Program-made: the position numbers and the translations under genes
Assembly: GCF_000379725.1 (NCBI RefSeq)
Contig: NZ_KB903662.1
Coordinates: forward strand, 65,144-129,143
Direction: 5' to 3'
DNA from: Cytophaga aurantiaca DSM 3654
GTDB lineage: Bacteria; Bacteroidota; Bacteroidia; Cytophagales; Cytophagaceae
Length of the DNA: 64,000 bases
The notes under the pieces: model-generated
Databases searched by the model: none
Told to the model about the DNA's origin: nothing
Seen by the model: the letters and a program-made list of their open reading frames with translations, nothing else
Shown here: positions 1 through 7,757 of the stretch, in pieces
Layout: each line of letters starts with the position of its first letter
Position numbering within the stretch: position 1 is the first letter of the stretch

Positions 1-237
1 ATTGTAAATTCTCTGAAACAAAGCAATAATCCACGTAAAGGTATAGAGCGTATTGAAAATGATCAATATGACCAGCATAAGCATATTGGAATTCAGCGAA
101 AAAAATCCATCATCATCTGTATTGGATGACATTGTTGGTAGCGGCTGAGAACTCAATAACAGCATGAAAGAAATAATGATAATATTCATCGGTATTCGAT
201 GAATTTCCCAAAACAAAATCTTTTTATACCATCTCAT
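1..237 (-). CDS. Small membrane protein, C-terminus cut by window edge
   Basis: The frame is open from an ATG at 237 to the window edge, giving 79 visible residues. It starts MRWYKKILFWEIHRIPMN, followed by a hydrophobic stretch (about residues 17-30), a polar Asn/Asp-rich loop and a second hydrophobic helix (about 54-75) containing IIFNTLYTFTWIIALF. Start and second helix are nearly the same as in the gene at 718..1062, so these are tandem paralogues with a HigA-type gene between them. I do not recognise the family. The charged N-terminus followed by helices suggests an inner-membrane protein. Real gene judged very likely from the paralogue; function unknown. Confidence 0.75.
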   Translation of the reverse strand, partial: MRWYKKILFWEIHRIPMNIIIISFMLLLSSQPLPTMSSNTDDDGFFSLNSNMLMLVILIIFNTLYTFTWIIALFQRIYN

Positions 238-302
238 AAAAAAGTTTATTTAGAGTTGTTCGGTTATTTCGAACACCAGTTAGGAGTTATAAATCCCACG
301 CC

Positions 303-370
303 GTTGTTGGTGTTTCGGCCAGAACAAATATAAAAATAATGAACAAATATTCAAGCCGATCACCAACAAC
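303..370. repeat. Inverted repeat (hairpin) downstream of higA-like gene
   Basis: GTTGTTGGTG at 303-312 is exactly complementary to CACCAACAAC at 361-370; the pairing continues imperfectly inward (TTTCGGCC against GCCGAT) and an outer CACCAG (274-279) faces CTGGTG (376-381). It lies between the stop of the HigA-like gene (390) and the start of the truncated membrane gene (237). It could be a terminator-like hairpin or the remnant of a recombination site; GTTAGGA and GTTATAA cores lie side by side at 279-292. No gene is seen in 238-389. Confidence 0.5.
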
Positions 371-389
371 TGATGGCTGGTGATTAATT

Positions 390-680
390 CTAAGCCACTA
401 CTTTTTTAATCGCTTTTAACTCCTCGACTATCAACTGGCTTTCTTCTTCTATATCATAATCATCCTGCAAGCCAAGCCAGAACTTAGGACTGTTGCCAAA
501 GTATTTGCTTAGACGTAAAGCAGTATCTGCAGTGATACGTCTGCGGCCTTTGGTAATTTCACTCACACGTGTTTGCGGAATGCCGATTTCTTTCGCTAAT
601 CTATAAGAAGTAATTTCCATGGGAATTAAAAACTCTTCCATCAATACTTCTCCGGGATGAATGTTTGGTAGCTTTTTCAT
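390..680 (-). CDS. HigA-family antitoxin / XRE regulator, no toxin beside it
   Basis: A 96-residue HTH protein of the HigA (VapI-like) antitoxin family. MKKLPNIHPGEVLMEEFL is the characteristic HigA opening; the helix-turn-helix follows at about 21-55 (SYRLAKEIGIPQTRVSEITKG), then TALRLSKYFGNSPKFWLGLQ, the usual C-terminal signature. In classical higBA loci the toxin lies directly upstream of the antitoxin; here the upstream neighbour (718..1062) is a membrane protein with no RelE fold. So this is either an orphan antitoxin acting as a regulator or part of an unusual pair with the membrane protein. Family call is firm; partnership is open. Confidence 0.9.
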   Translation of the reverse strand: MKKLPNIHPGEVLMEEFLIPMEITSYRLAKEIGIPQTRVSEITKGRRRITADTALRLSKYFGNSPKFWLGLQDDYDIEEESQLIVEELKAIKKVVA

Positions 681-717
681 ACGTTTTTGTTTCGATCAGA
701 ATGAATTCAAAAATATT

Positions 718-1062
718 TTAATAAAAAATAAAAGCAAGTAAATATCTTAAAATTGGTTCAGTAAAGAAGGACAGCAGGCAAATAAAATAGATAATCAATA
801 AAATGATCACTGAATATTTGCGAGTATTGATAGTTAAGAACAATGAGATGATCCAAGTAAATGTATATAGAATATTGAAAATAGTCAGAAGGTACAGAAT
901 GATAATCTGTATTATATTATAATCATTGAAATATACATTATCAGCTGGGATTGATGAAACTGAAGAAAATAAATGAAATCCGAAGAAAATCATTAAACAG
1001 ATAATGATGTTCAGCGGTATCCGATGGATTTCCCAGAATAAAATCTTTTTATACCATTTCAT
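718..1062 (-). CDS. Small membrane protein, paralogue of the gene at 1..237
   Basis: 114 residues starting MKWYKKILFWEIHRIPLN, with about three hydrophobic helices (roughly 17-34, 50-78 and 84-112) and little soluble sequence. The first 18 residues differ from the truncated neighbour only at conservative positions, and the motif FNILYTFTWIISLF recurs. The stop lies 37 bp upstream of the HigA-like start on the same strand, so the two could be co-transcribed. No family recognised. A membrane-embedded toxin paired with the HTH protein is possible but only inferred from position. Confidence 0.75.
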   Translation of the reverse strand: MKWYKKILFWEIHRIPLNIIICLMIFFGFHLFSSVSSIPADNVYFNDYNIIQIIILYLLTIFNILYTFTWIISLFLTINTRKYSVIILLIIYFICLLSFFTEPILRYLLAFIFY

Positions 1063-1102
1063 AAAAATGATGTTAATAACCGCTAATCAAGCAACGCAAA
1101 AC

Positions 1103-1175
1103 CCTCCAAGGGTTTGATTCCATCACCTCGTATATAATTATTATGAGGGTATTTCTAATAAGAAACCCTTGGAGG
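1103..1175. repeat. Long-loop inverted repeat, CCTCCAAGGGTTT family
   Basis: CCTCCAAGGGTTT at 1103-1115 pairs exactly with AAACCCTTGGAGG at 1163-1175 across a 47-nt loop. The stem word is the same as in the tighter hairpins at 27833, 39482 and 41577, so it belongs to that dispersed family. It lies between hemB (minus, ends 1199) and the membrane gene (minus, starts 1062) and may terminate hemB. Confidence 0.6.
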
Positions 1176-1198
1176 ATTCATTAGTTGAGTAAGCCTCC

Positions 1199-2167
1199 CT
1201 AAAAATACTTCATCTTACTCGCAAACTCCTTCGCAAAATACGTAAGGATAATTTTTGCACCGGCACGTTTCATGCTCAACAACGTTTCGAGCATTACTTT
1301 GTCGTTATCAATCCAGCCGTTTGCTGCAGCAGCTTTCACCATTGCGTATTCACCGCTCACGTTGTAGGCTGCAATCGGTACATCAAACTGATCGTATAAT
1401 GTTTTAATTACATCTAAATAGGCAAGGGCAGGTTTTACCATAATGATATCAGCACCTTCCTGTACGTCCAGTTCTGCCTCAAGCAACGCTTCCGTAACAT
1501 TTGCCGGATCCATCTGGTAGGTTTTTTTATCACCTGCTTTCGGAGCAGAGTCTAATGCATCTCTAAACGGACCGTAAAACGCGCTTGCATACTTGGCTGT
1601 GTATGCCATGATCGATGTGTTCTTGAAATCATTATCATCCAGCATATCGCGGATAAAACCAACACGACCGTCCATCATGTCGGATGGTCCAACGATGTCT
1701 GCACCGGCTTGTGCTTGTGCTACGGCCATCTTACCTAACACGATTAATGTTTCGTCGTTTACAATTTCGCCGTTCACAACAATGCCATCGTGTCCGTCAG
1801 AAGAGTAGGGGTCAAGCGCCACATCCGTCATCAAGCAACATTCAGGGAAACGTTTCTTGATTTCACGCAAGGCTTTCAGATACATATTCTCCTGATAGCT
1901 GATGGTTGCGTATTTGTCTTTTACTTCCTCCGGGAAATGCGGGAACAATACAAACGAACGCAAACCCAGATTCATGCAGCTGTCAATTTCGCGCAGCAGA
2001 TTGTCTTCTGAAAAACGGAAGATACCTGGCATGGAAGCAATTTCAGTTTTAATACCATTACCACCCGTTAAAAAAAGCGGGAACATAAGATCTTCAGTAT
2101 ATACTCTGTGTTCTTTTACCAACTGACGAACAGCTTCTGATTTACGGTTTCTTCTTGGACGGCGCAT
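1199..2167 (-). CDS. hemB: Delta-aminolevulinic acid dehydratase (porphobilinogen synthase)
   Basis: HemB condenses two 5-aminolevulinate molecules to porphobilinogen in cytosolic tetrapyrrole synthesis. At 322 residues it is full length. The Schiff-base region IIMVKPALAYLD places the catalytic lysine at K245, and AKYASAFYGPFR holds the second active-site lysine (K192). The metal loop at about 113-130 reads DVALDPYSSDGHDG, without the three cysteines of zinc enzymes, which in this family indicates a Mg-dependent form (known of the family, inferred here). It starts RRPRRNRKSEAVR, typical of the N-terminal arm. It lies downstream of rocD on the same strand, separated by a hairpin. Identification is secure. 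Confidence 0.97.
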   Translation of the reverse strand: MRRPRRNRKSEAVRQLVKEHRVYTEDLMFPLFLTGGNGIKTEIASMPGIFRFSEDNLLREIDSCMNLGLRSFVLFPHFPEEVKDKYATISYQENMYLKALREIKKRFPECCLMTDVALDPYSSDGHDGIVVNGEIVNDETLIVLGKMAVAQAQAGADIVGPSDMMDGRVGFIRDMLDDNDFKNTSIMAYTAKYASAFYGPFRDALDSAPKAGDKKTYQMDPANVTEALLEAELDVQEGADIIMVKPALAYLDVIKTLYDQFDVPIAAYNVSGEYAMVKAAAANGWIDNDKVMLETLLSMKRAGAKIILTYFAKEFASKMKYF

Positions 2168-2227
2168 AATTAACTAGTTACTAGGCGCTAGTTACTAGTT
2201 GCTAGACTAGCACCTGATGTGTTTTAA
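2168..2227. repeat. CTAGTTACTAG-rich short repeats
   Basis: The gap between hemB and rocD carries repeated ACTAGTTACTAG / CTAGTTGCTAG words at 2174-2208, and the complementary-looking CTAGAAACTAGTACCTAG word at 2309-2326 touching the rocD stop. The words are self-complementary and occur on both sides of the terminator-like hairpin at 2228-2260. Their origin is unclear. Confidence 0.45.
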
Positions 2228-2260
2228 AAATGGGTGATAGTTTTAATCTATCACCCATTT
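2228..2260. terminator. Hairpin terminator between rocD and hemB
   Basis: A perfect 13-bp stem: AAATGGGTGATAG (2228-2240), a seven-base loop, CTATCACCCATTT (2248-2260). A-rich and T-rich flanks on both sides make it plausible in either direction; for the minus-strand rocD it lies 63 bp past the stop. Confidence 0.75.
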
Positions 2261-2322
2261 AAGTATATTTTTATATGTAATAATTGTTGTGTTTCCTTCG
2301 TCTAGAAACTAGTACCTAGTAA

Positions 2323-3555
2323 CTAGAAACTAAGCAACGTTTTCTCAATAATATCGCAGCACTCATTCACCTGATCTTCTGTGATGATCAATGGCGGTGC
2401 AAAGCGAATGATGTCACCATGGGTTGGTTTTGCAAGCAAACCATTTTCCATAAGCTTGATGCATACATCCCATGCGGTACGACCGTCAGCTGTAGGCTTA
2501 ATAATGATTGCATTCAACAAACCTTTGCCACGTACCAATGTTACGTGCTCACATTTGTCTTTTAATGCATTCATGCGATCTCTGAATAATTCACCCATCG
2601 CCGCAGCATTGTCGATCAAACCTTCATCCATTAACACGGCTAACGATTCAGTCAATACAGCACATGCAAGAGGATTGCCACCAAAGGTAGAACCATGTTC
2701 GCCTGGCTTGATCGTTAACATGATCTCATCGGAAGTAAGCACACACGATACCGGATACGTTCCGCCTGATAGTGCTTTTCCTAAGATCAACATATCCGGA
2801 TGTACACCTTCGTGGTTTGAAGCGATCAGTTTACCCGTTCTGCCGCAACCCGTCTGGATCTCATCCATCATTAAGATCACATTGTATTTTGTACACAGTT
2901 CCTGTGCTTTTTTCAAATAACCATCGCCCGGTACAAACACACCTGCTTCGCCTTGAATAGGCTCTACCCAGAAGCCGCATACGTTTGGATTCTTCAGTGC
3001 TTCTTCCAATGCAGCTACATCGTTGTAAGGAATGATTTGGTAGCCCGGCATAAACGGTCCGAAATTATTTCTTGAATCCGGATCGGTAGAAGCAGAGATG
3101 ATCCCTGTCGTACGACCGTGGAAATTCCGTTCAACCGCAACGATCACCGCCTGGTCCGTTGGTATACCTTTAACCGTATAGCCCCATTTGCGCGCTAATT
3201 TTATAGCAGACTCGTTTGCTTCCGCACCTGAGTTCATCAACAACGCTTTGTCGTAACCAAACAGATCGCAGATGAATTTTTCTGCTTCACCTAATTTATC
3301 GTTATAAAAGGCTCTTGAAGTAAGCGTTAAGGTTTTAGCCTGATCAATCAGTGCATTGATAATACGCGGGTGACAGTGCCCCTGGTTTACAGCGCTGTAC
3401 GCAGAAAGAAAATCGAAATAATGTTTGCCTTCCACATCCCATAAATGTACACCTTCACCTTTAGCCAAAACCACCGGAAGCGGATGATAGTTATGTGCGC
3501 CATATTTATCTTCAAGTTCGATAGCCTGCTGACTAAGAGATACAGTAGTGTTCAT
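2323..3555 (-). CDS. rocD: Ornithine aminotransferase
   Basis: A 410-residue class-III PLP aminotransferase moving the delta-amino group of ornithine to 2-oxoglutarate, giving glutamate-5-semialdehyde. Diagnostic features: the OAT-like opening ([18 protein letters not shown]), [41 protein letters not shown], and [14 protein letters not shown] followed by the PLP lysine in ILGKALSGG (about residue 257). Length and motifs match rocD better than acetylornithine aminotransferase. Its product is the substrate of the P5C dehydrogenase (pruA) cut by the right window edge, about 60 kb away, so the organism probably catabolises arginine or ornithine to glutamate. Confidence 0.95.
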   Translation of the reverse strand: MNTTVSLSQQAIELEDKYGAHNYHPLPVVLAKGEGVHLWDVEGKHYFDFLSAYSAVNQGHCHPRIINALIDQAKTLTLTSRAFYNDKLGEAEKFICDLFGYDKALLMNSGAEANESAIKLARKWGYTVKGIPTDQAVIVAVERNFHGRTTGIISASTDPDSRNNFGPFMPGYQIIPYNDVAALEEALKNPNVCGFWVEPIQGEAGVFVPGDGYLKKAQELCTKYNVILMMDEIQTGCGRTGKLIASNHEGVHPDMLILGKALSGGTYPVSCVLTSDEIMLTIKPGEHGSTFGGNPLACAVLTESLAVLMDEGLIDNAAAMGELFRDRMNALKDKCEHVTLVRGKGLLNAIIIKPTADGRTAWDVCIKLMENGLLAKPTHGDIIRFAPPLIITEDQVNECCDIIEKTLLSF

Positions 3556-3991
3556 AATGTGATTGTTTTTAAAGGTATTATAATTAGTTAACCGCCGACC
3601 AAAACGGTCGAAACAGCTTACAAAGGTAATAAAAATAGCGTTAAATACCTTGGAGTACAGCTTTGCATAGCCCGCGATTTCAATCGTGGGATTTAAATAG
3701 TTGATTAAACATCATGGAAATTAACTATTCGATTTTAAAGGTGAGAATCTATGGTTATCCCATAGTTAAGCCACCCTTATCCCATATATATTCCACCTCA
3801 TTGGATCCGGCACATTCCGATTCGTGTGGATTTTCAAAAGAGGAGGCAATAATTAACCTGCAGATGCAGACCCTGAATTCAGATTGATAGAAACTTTTTT
3901 ACCTTAAAACAGCTCATTTTGAGTTATAACAGCTATTTTTGCTATCACTTTTCCACAAAAAGAGATTTTTTAGAATAATTTTAGGGGATGG
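3556..3991. other. Intergenic region before the rpmB operon
   Basis: About 440 bp without a convincing gene between the divergent rocD and rpmB. It holds a small hairpin, CCCGCGATT (3671-3679) against AATCGTGGG (3682-3690), an imperfect CTATGGTTATCCCATAG palindrome near 3749-3765, and AT-rich DNA. The promoter of rpmB is annotated separately; that of rocD must lie at the left end but I could not place it. Confidence 0.5.
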
Positions 3992-4023
3992 TTTGTTCTT
4001 TAATGGATTTATTCAGATATTTG
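3992..4023 (+). promoter_or_regulatory. Bacteroidota-type promoter of rpmB operon
   Basis: TTTG at 3992-3995 and GATATTTG at 4016-4023 (one mismatch to TAnnTTTG) are 20 bp apart, the spacing of -33/-7 elements known for Bacteroidota sigma-ABfr. Transcription would start near 4030, about 26 nt before the rpmB ATG. Confidence 0.55.
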
Positions 4024-4055
4024 CAACCCTATTACAAAGTAAGAATAGTATTGTC

Positions 4056-4298
4056 ATGGCCAGAGTTTGTCAAATAACAGGAAAGAAAACAAGAACAGGG
4101 TTCAATGTTTCTCACGCAAATAATAAGACGAAGAGAACATTCGCTCCGAACATTCAGAAGAAGCGTTTCTTCCTTTCCGAAGAAAACAGATGGATAACAT
4201 TGAAGTTATCTACAAAAGCAATTAAGACCATTAGTTCAAAGGGTTTGTCTGCAGTTTTGGAAAAAGCTACAGCAGCAGGTTACCTTAAAAAATATTAA
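4056..4298 (+). CDS. rpmB: 50S ribosomal protein L28
   Basis: Structural protein of the large ribosomal subunit. The start [20 protein letters not shown] at 4056 is the canonical L28 N-terminus; the frame is open upstream to 3939, but that stretch contains the promoter and is not conserved L28 sequence. 80 residues, basic, with [19 protein letters not shown] as the family core. First gene of rpmB-rpmG-DUF4295, 6 bp from rpmG, followed by one terminator, so they are probably co-transcribed. Confidence 0.95.
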   Translation: MARVCQITGKKTRTGFNVSHANNKTKRTFAPNIQKKRFFLSEENRWITLKLSTKAIKTISSKGLSAVLEKATAAGYLKKY

Positions 4299-4304
4299 TA
4301 GATC

Positions 4305-4487
4305 ATGGCAAAAAAAGGAAACAGAATCCAGGTTATCTTGGAATGTACTGAACATAAAGCTACAGGGTTAGCTGGTACAAGCCGTCACATAACAACTAAA
4401 AACCGTAAGAATACGCCAGAGCGTATCGAGTTGAAAAAATACAACGCGGTTCTTAAGAAATATACAGTTCACAAAGAAATTAAATAA
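4305..4487 (+). CDS. rpmG: 50S ribosomal protein L33
   Basis: 60-residue basic L33: [17 protein letters not shown], then the [20 protein letters not shown] core. There is one cysteine (C14) and no second CxxC pair, so it appears to be the zinc-free form (inference). It lies between rpmB and the DUF4295 gene with 6-bp and 12-bp gaps, the usual Bacteroidota order. Confidence 0.95.
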   Translation: MAKKGNRIQVILECTEHKATGLAGTSRHITTKNRKNTPERIELKKYNAVLKKYTVHKEIK

Positions 4488-4499
4488 TCACTTACTACT

Positions 4500-4655
4500 A
4501 TGGCAAAGAAAGTAGTTGCGTCTCTAAAAAGTACAGATCCTGCAAAAGGCTTCTCTAAAATTATTAGAGCGATAAAACTAGAAAAAACTGGTGCATATAC
4601 CTTCAAAGAAGAGATTGTTCCTGTTACAGACGTACAAGAAGCTTTAAAGAAGTAA
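4500..4655 (+). CDS. DUF4295 small protein of the rpmB-rpmG operon
   Basis: A 51-residue protein starting at the ATG at 4500: MAKKVVASLKSTDPAKGFSK and ending PVTDVQEALKK. DUF4295 proteins are tiny, basic and occur in Bacteroidota immediately after rpmG, exactly as here, so a ribosome-associated role is suspected from context, though no function is established to my knowledge. The next element is a strong terminator, so it closes the operon. Confidence 0.9.
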   Translation: MAKKVVASLKSTDPAKGFSKIIRAIKLEKTGAYTFKEEIVPVTDVQEALKK

Positions 4656-4683
4656 TTCTTTTACGGTTCTATAATCTTATGAG

Positions 4684-4705
4684 AAAAGTCCCTTTAGGGA
4701 CTTTT
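4684..4705 (+). terminator. Rho-independent terminator of rpmB operon
   Basis: AAAAGTCCC (4684-4692), loop TTTA, GGGACTTTT (4697-4705), followed by more T residues: a textbook intrinsic terminator 28 bp after the DUF4295 stop. Confidence 0.9.
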
Positions 4706-4763
4706 TTTGTTTTATATTTGTTATAGAGCTTGAAACAGCTTAGTGATTTAGAAACAAGGAATT

Positions 4764-5726
4764 ATGGGGTTATTCGGTTTTTTTTCAAAAGAAAAAAAAG
4801 AAACACTTAATAAGGGGTTAGAGAAAACCAAAACCAGTTTTTTTTCAAAACTGAGCAAAGCTATCTTGGGGAAATCTCAGGTAGACGATGAGGTTTTAGA
4901 TAATCTGGAAGAAGTATTGGTAAGTTCGGATGTAGGTATTGAAACGACACTTAAAATTATTGGCCGTATTCAGGACCGTGCCTCCAAAGATAAATATGTA
5001 AATACAAGCGAACTGAATAGAATCTTAAAAGAAGAAATTGTAAGTCTGCTTGTTGGAGATACAGTATCCGATTCTCAGGAGTTTGAACTTCCTGAAACAA
5101 ACGGTGTACCTTATGTAATTATGGTTGTTGGTGTGAATGGAGTAGGTAAAACGACTACGATTGGAAAACTGGCTTCGCATTATCATAAGCATGGTAAAAA
5201 GGTGGTGCTTGGTGCTGCCGATACATTCAGAGCTGCAGCTGTTGAACAATTGCAGTTGTGGGGCAAACGTGTTGGTGTACCTGTTATTGCGCACGGAATG
5301 AATACAGATCCCGCGGCAGTTGCATTTGATGCGGTTAAGCAGGCAGTAGATATGAAAGCAGATGTAGTGATCATTGATACAGCAGGAAGACTTCATACAA
5401 AAGTAAATCTGATGAATGAACTTTCGAAGATCAAACGTGTGATCCAGAAATTTATTCCGGAAGCACCGCATGATGTAATGCTGGTGCTGGATGGCAGTAC
5501 AGGGCAGAATGCAGTGCTGCAAGCCAGAGAATTTACAAAAGCTACAGATGTTACTTCTTTAGCTATTACAAAATTAGATGGAACGGCTAAAGGTGGTGTA
5601 GTGATCGGAATCTCTGATCAGTTTCAAATCCCTGTACGTTACATAGGTGTTGGTGAGAAGATGGAAGATCTTCAAGTATTTAATAAGCATGAATTTGTTG
5701 ATTCGCTGTTTGAAAGCGCTGAATAA
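4764..5726 (+). CDS. ftsY: Signal recognition particle receptor FtsY
   Basis: SRP GTPase that docks ribosome-nascent chain-SRP complexes at the inner membrane. The NG core is complete: N domain helices (about 20-100), P-loop VVGVNGVGKTTT (G1, about 121-132), AADTFRAAAVEQL (G2/insertion box), DTAGRLHTKVNLM (G3), TKLDGTAKGG (G4) and GVGEKMEDLQVF at the C-terminus. At 320 residues it lacks the long acidic A domain of the E. coli protein and begins with a short amphipathic MGLFGFFSKEKK that could bind lipid. A TATATTTG -7 box lies at 4713-4720. Its end overlaps the start region of the lipoprotein gene. Confidence 0.96.
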   Translation: MGLFGFFSKEKKETLNKGLEKTKTSFFSKLSKAILGKSQVDDEVLDNLEEVLVSSDVGIETTLKIIGRIQDRASKDKYVNTSELNRILKEEIVSLLVGDTVSDSQEFELPETNGVPYVIMVVGVNGVGKTTTIGKLASHYHKHGKKVVLGAADTFRAAAVEQLQLWGKRVGVPVIAHGMNTDPAAVAFDAVKQAVDMKADVVIIDTAGRLHTKVNLMNELSKIKRVIQKFIPEAPHDVMLVLDGSTGQNAVLQAREFTKATDVTSLAITKLDGTAKGGVVIGISDQFQIPVRYIGVGEKMEDLQVFNKHEFVDSLFESAE

Positions 5727-6204
5727 TACACGCATTATTTTTTTAGGATTGATTCTTTTTGTTTCGTGCAGAGAGAGTCAATTGCCGTTTAATACAAGTA
5801 AAGAAACAGAGCCGGCTGAACCAAAACAAGGTGTAAAAGGTAAAGTGATTTACAAAGAAGGAACCTTCGATGCACGTGGAAATCTCTTAAGTAATGGAAC
5901 AGTAATAGGTGTAGCGCGCAAGATCTATTTCTATGAACTTACTGGTTTAAAAGAAGTAGAGCTTGACGGTGGAACCTTTGTTAGTAACATTCATACAGAT
6001 GTGATCGACTCGGTTAAATCAGATAAGAACGGAAATTTCGCAGGCACACTACAGCCAGGAATATACTCCATATTTATAAATGAAAACGATCGCTTGTACT
6101 CAAACATCAATGATGATGGGTTGTTCATGCCGATTAAAGTATACAAAGATTCCGTTACGGAAATGAATGTATACATTGATTACAACGCGAATTACACAGA
6201 ATAA
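5710..6204 (+). CDS. Predicted lipoprotein with an Ig-like/Cna-B-like region
   Basis: Placed between ftsY and rimO. The most reasonable start is TTG at 5710, inside the end of ftsY, giving MKALNNTRIIFLGLILFVSC, a short signal peptide ending in a lipobox cysteine; ATG at 5689 is the alternative, and the open frame reaches back to 5647. The mature part contains GVKGKVIYKEGTFDARG, then DSVKSDKNGNFAGTLQPG, the pattern of carboxypeptidase-regulatory-like (transthyretin-type) beta-sandwich domains. About 145 mature residues, function unknown. Overlap with ftsY and a 12-bp gap to rimO suggest co-transcription. Confidence 0.75.
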   Translation: MKALNNTRIIFLGLILFVSCRESQLPFNTSKETEPAEPKQGVKGKVIYKEGTFDARGNLLSNGTVIGVARKIYFYELTGLKEVELDGGTFVSNIHTDVIDSVKSDKNGNFAGTLQPGIYSIFINENDRLYSNINDDGLFMPIKVYKDSVTEMNVYIDYNANYTE

Positions 6205-6216
6205 AAAACGCATACC

Positions 6217-7530
6217 GTGAAAGTAAAAGGAAACACACGAACAAAAGTTAATATCGTAACACTGGGATGTTCTAAAAATTTAGTGGACTCAGAAAATCTG
6301 TTGACGCAATTACGCGGCAATGGAATTGATGCGGAGCACGAATCTAAAAAAGACAATTCGAATGTTGTTGTGATCAACACGTGTGGATTTATTGATAATG
6401 CAAAACAGGAATCGATCGATACCATTCTTCGTTACATTGATGCGAAAGAAAACGGATTGATTGACAAGATCTATGTTTCAGGTTGTTTGTCGCAGCGCTA
6501 CAAAGACGACATGGAGCGTGAGATGCCTCAGGTAGACGCCTTCTTTGGTTCGAATGAATTGCCTGCGATTCTGAAAAAATTCAAAGCAGATTATAAGCAT
6601 GAATTGATTGGCGAACGTTTGCTTACAACACCTTCGCATTATGCATATGTAAAAATTGCAGAAGGATGTGATCGTCCGTGTTCGTTCTGCGCCATTCCTG
6701 TAATGCGTGGCAAACACGTCTCTACTCCAATGGAAGATTTGGTGAAGCAGGCAAAAGGTATGGCTGCGAAAGGCACAAAAGAATTGATTTTGATTGCACA
6801 AGACCTTACGTATTACGGTCTGGATATTTATAAGAAAAGAAATCTGTCTGATCTCTTAAAAAATCTTTCAGACGTAGAAGGCATTGACTGGATCCGTCTG
6901 CAGTACGCCTATCCATCAGGCTTCCCGCTGGATGTACTGGATGTGATGGCAGAACGCAGCAATATCTGTAAGTACATCGATATGCCGTTGCAGCATGCGT
7001 CAAGCGATATGCTGAAGCTGATGCGCAGAGGAATTGATCGTCCAAAAACAGAAGATCTGATCAAAACCATTCGTGATAAAGTTCCGGGTATTGCATTCAG
7101 AACAACGATGATCATTGGTCACCCGGGTGAAACAGAAAAAGATTTTGATGAACTATGTTCATTTGTTGAAGAGCAACGCTTTGATCGTTTAGGTGCATTT
7201 ACGTATTCACACGAAGAGCATACACATTCTTATTCTATGGAAGATACAATTCCACAGGAAGTGAAAGAAGAACGACAGGCTGAAATCATGGCGATTCAGG
7301 AAGGAATCTCTGCTGAATTGAACGAAGCGAAAATCGGCAATACCTATAAAGTATTATTTGACCGCAAGGAAGGCGGCTATTTTATTGGTCGTACAGAGCA
7401 CGATAGTCCGGAGGTTGATAACGAAGTTATGGTTTCTGCAAAAGATCAGTATGTGCGTATCGGTGATTTTGCAAATGTAAAAATCAACGATGCAGCGGAG
7501 TTCGACTTATTTGGCGATATCGTTAAGTAG
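6217..7530 (+). CDS. rimO: Ribosomal protein S12 methylthiotransferase RimO
   Basis: Radical-SAM methylthiotransferase that modifies the conserved aspartate of ribosomal protein S12. Start GTG at 6217. MTTase N-terminal domain: VTLGCSKNLVDSE, NTCGFIDNAKQESID and VSGCLSQRY provide the three cysteines for one 4Fe-4S cluster. The radical-SAM CxxxCxxC is in EGCDRPCSFCAIP (about 149-161), followed by LIAQDLTYYG and the long TIM barrel. The C-terminal TRAM domain (about 370-437) binds the target. CSKNLVDSE and AIPVMRGKH are typical of RimO rather than MiaB. Length 437 is normal. Confidence 0.95.
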   Translation: MKVKGNTRTKVNIVTLGCSKNLVDSENLLTQLRGNGIDAEHESKKDNSNVVVINTCGFIDNAKQESIDTILRYIDAKENGLIDKIYVSGCLSQRYKDDMEREMPQVDAFFGSNELPAILKKFKADYKHELIGERLLTTPSHYAYVKIAEGCDRPCSFCAIPVMRGKHVSTPMEDLVKQAKGMAAKGTKELILIAQDLTYYGLDIYKKRNLSDLLKNLSDVEGIDWIRLQYAYPSGFPLDVLDVMAERSNICKYIDMPLQHASSDMLKLMRRGIDRPKTEDLIKTIRDKVPGIAFRTTMIIGHPGETEKDFDELCSFVEEQRFDRLGAFTYSHEEHTHSYSMEDTIPQEVKEERQAEIMAIQEGISAELNEAKIGNTYKVLFDRKEGGYFIGRTEHDSPEVDNEVMVSAKDQYVRIGDFANVKINDAAEFDLFGDIVK

Positions 7531-7536
7531 TTCTAT

Positions 7537-7721
7537 AAATTCCAAATAACAAAAAACAAATTCCAAACGGAAGAAATAAACTTACTCACTAGATTTTAAT
7601 TTAGGCAAACAAATTAAAATATAGTGAGTTTTAAATTTAATTAGGATCTGTAATAAACGATTCCATCAACGAAAAGCCTTATTCCCGCTGTTTGGAATTT
7701 GTTTTTTGTTATTTAGAATTT
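7537..7721. repeat. Inverted-repeat element, AAATTCC/GGAATTT family, with inner hairpin
   Basis: A 32-base arm at 7537-7568 (AAATTCCAAATAAC ... AAATTCCAAAC) is complementary, with one mismatch, to 7690-7721. Inside it, ACTCACTAGATTTTAATTT (starting near 7584) pairs with AAATTAAAATATAGTGAGT (ending near 7629), making a cruciform-like structure. It fills the whole gap between rimO and the helicase gene. Single-arm copies of the same word occur near 38740, 40311, 40619, 41830 and 58255. Confidence 0.7.
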
Positions 7722-7757
7722 AGTAACAGCAGTTTAATATCAAAGAAAGAATAAGTA

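Noticed and set aside
2381-2920. Plus-strand frame of 179 codons inside rocD
   Set aside because: Antisense shadow of a firmly identified gene; no domain, odd composition.
3939-4055. N-terminal extension of rpmB
   Set aside because: L28 begins at the ATG 4056; the extension covers the promoter at 3992-4023.
5025-5522. Minus-strand frame of 165 codons opposite ftsY
   Set aside because: Cys/His/Ile-rich product with no fold pattern, lying exactly over the FtsY GTPase motifs.
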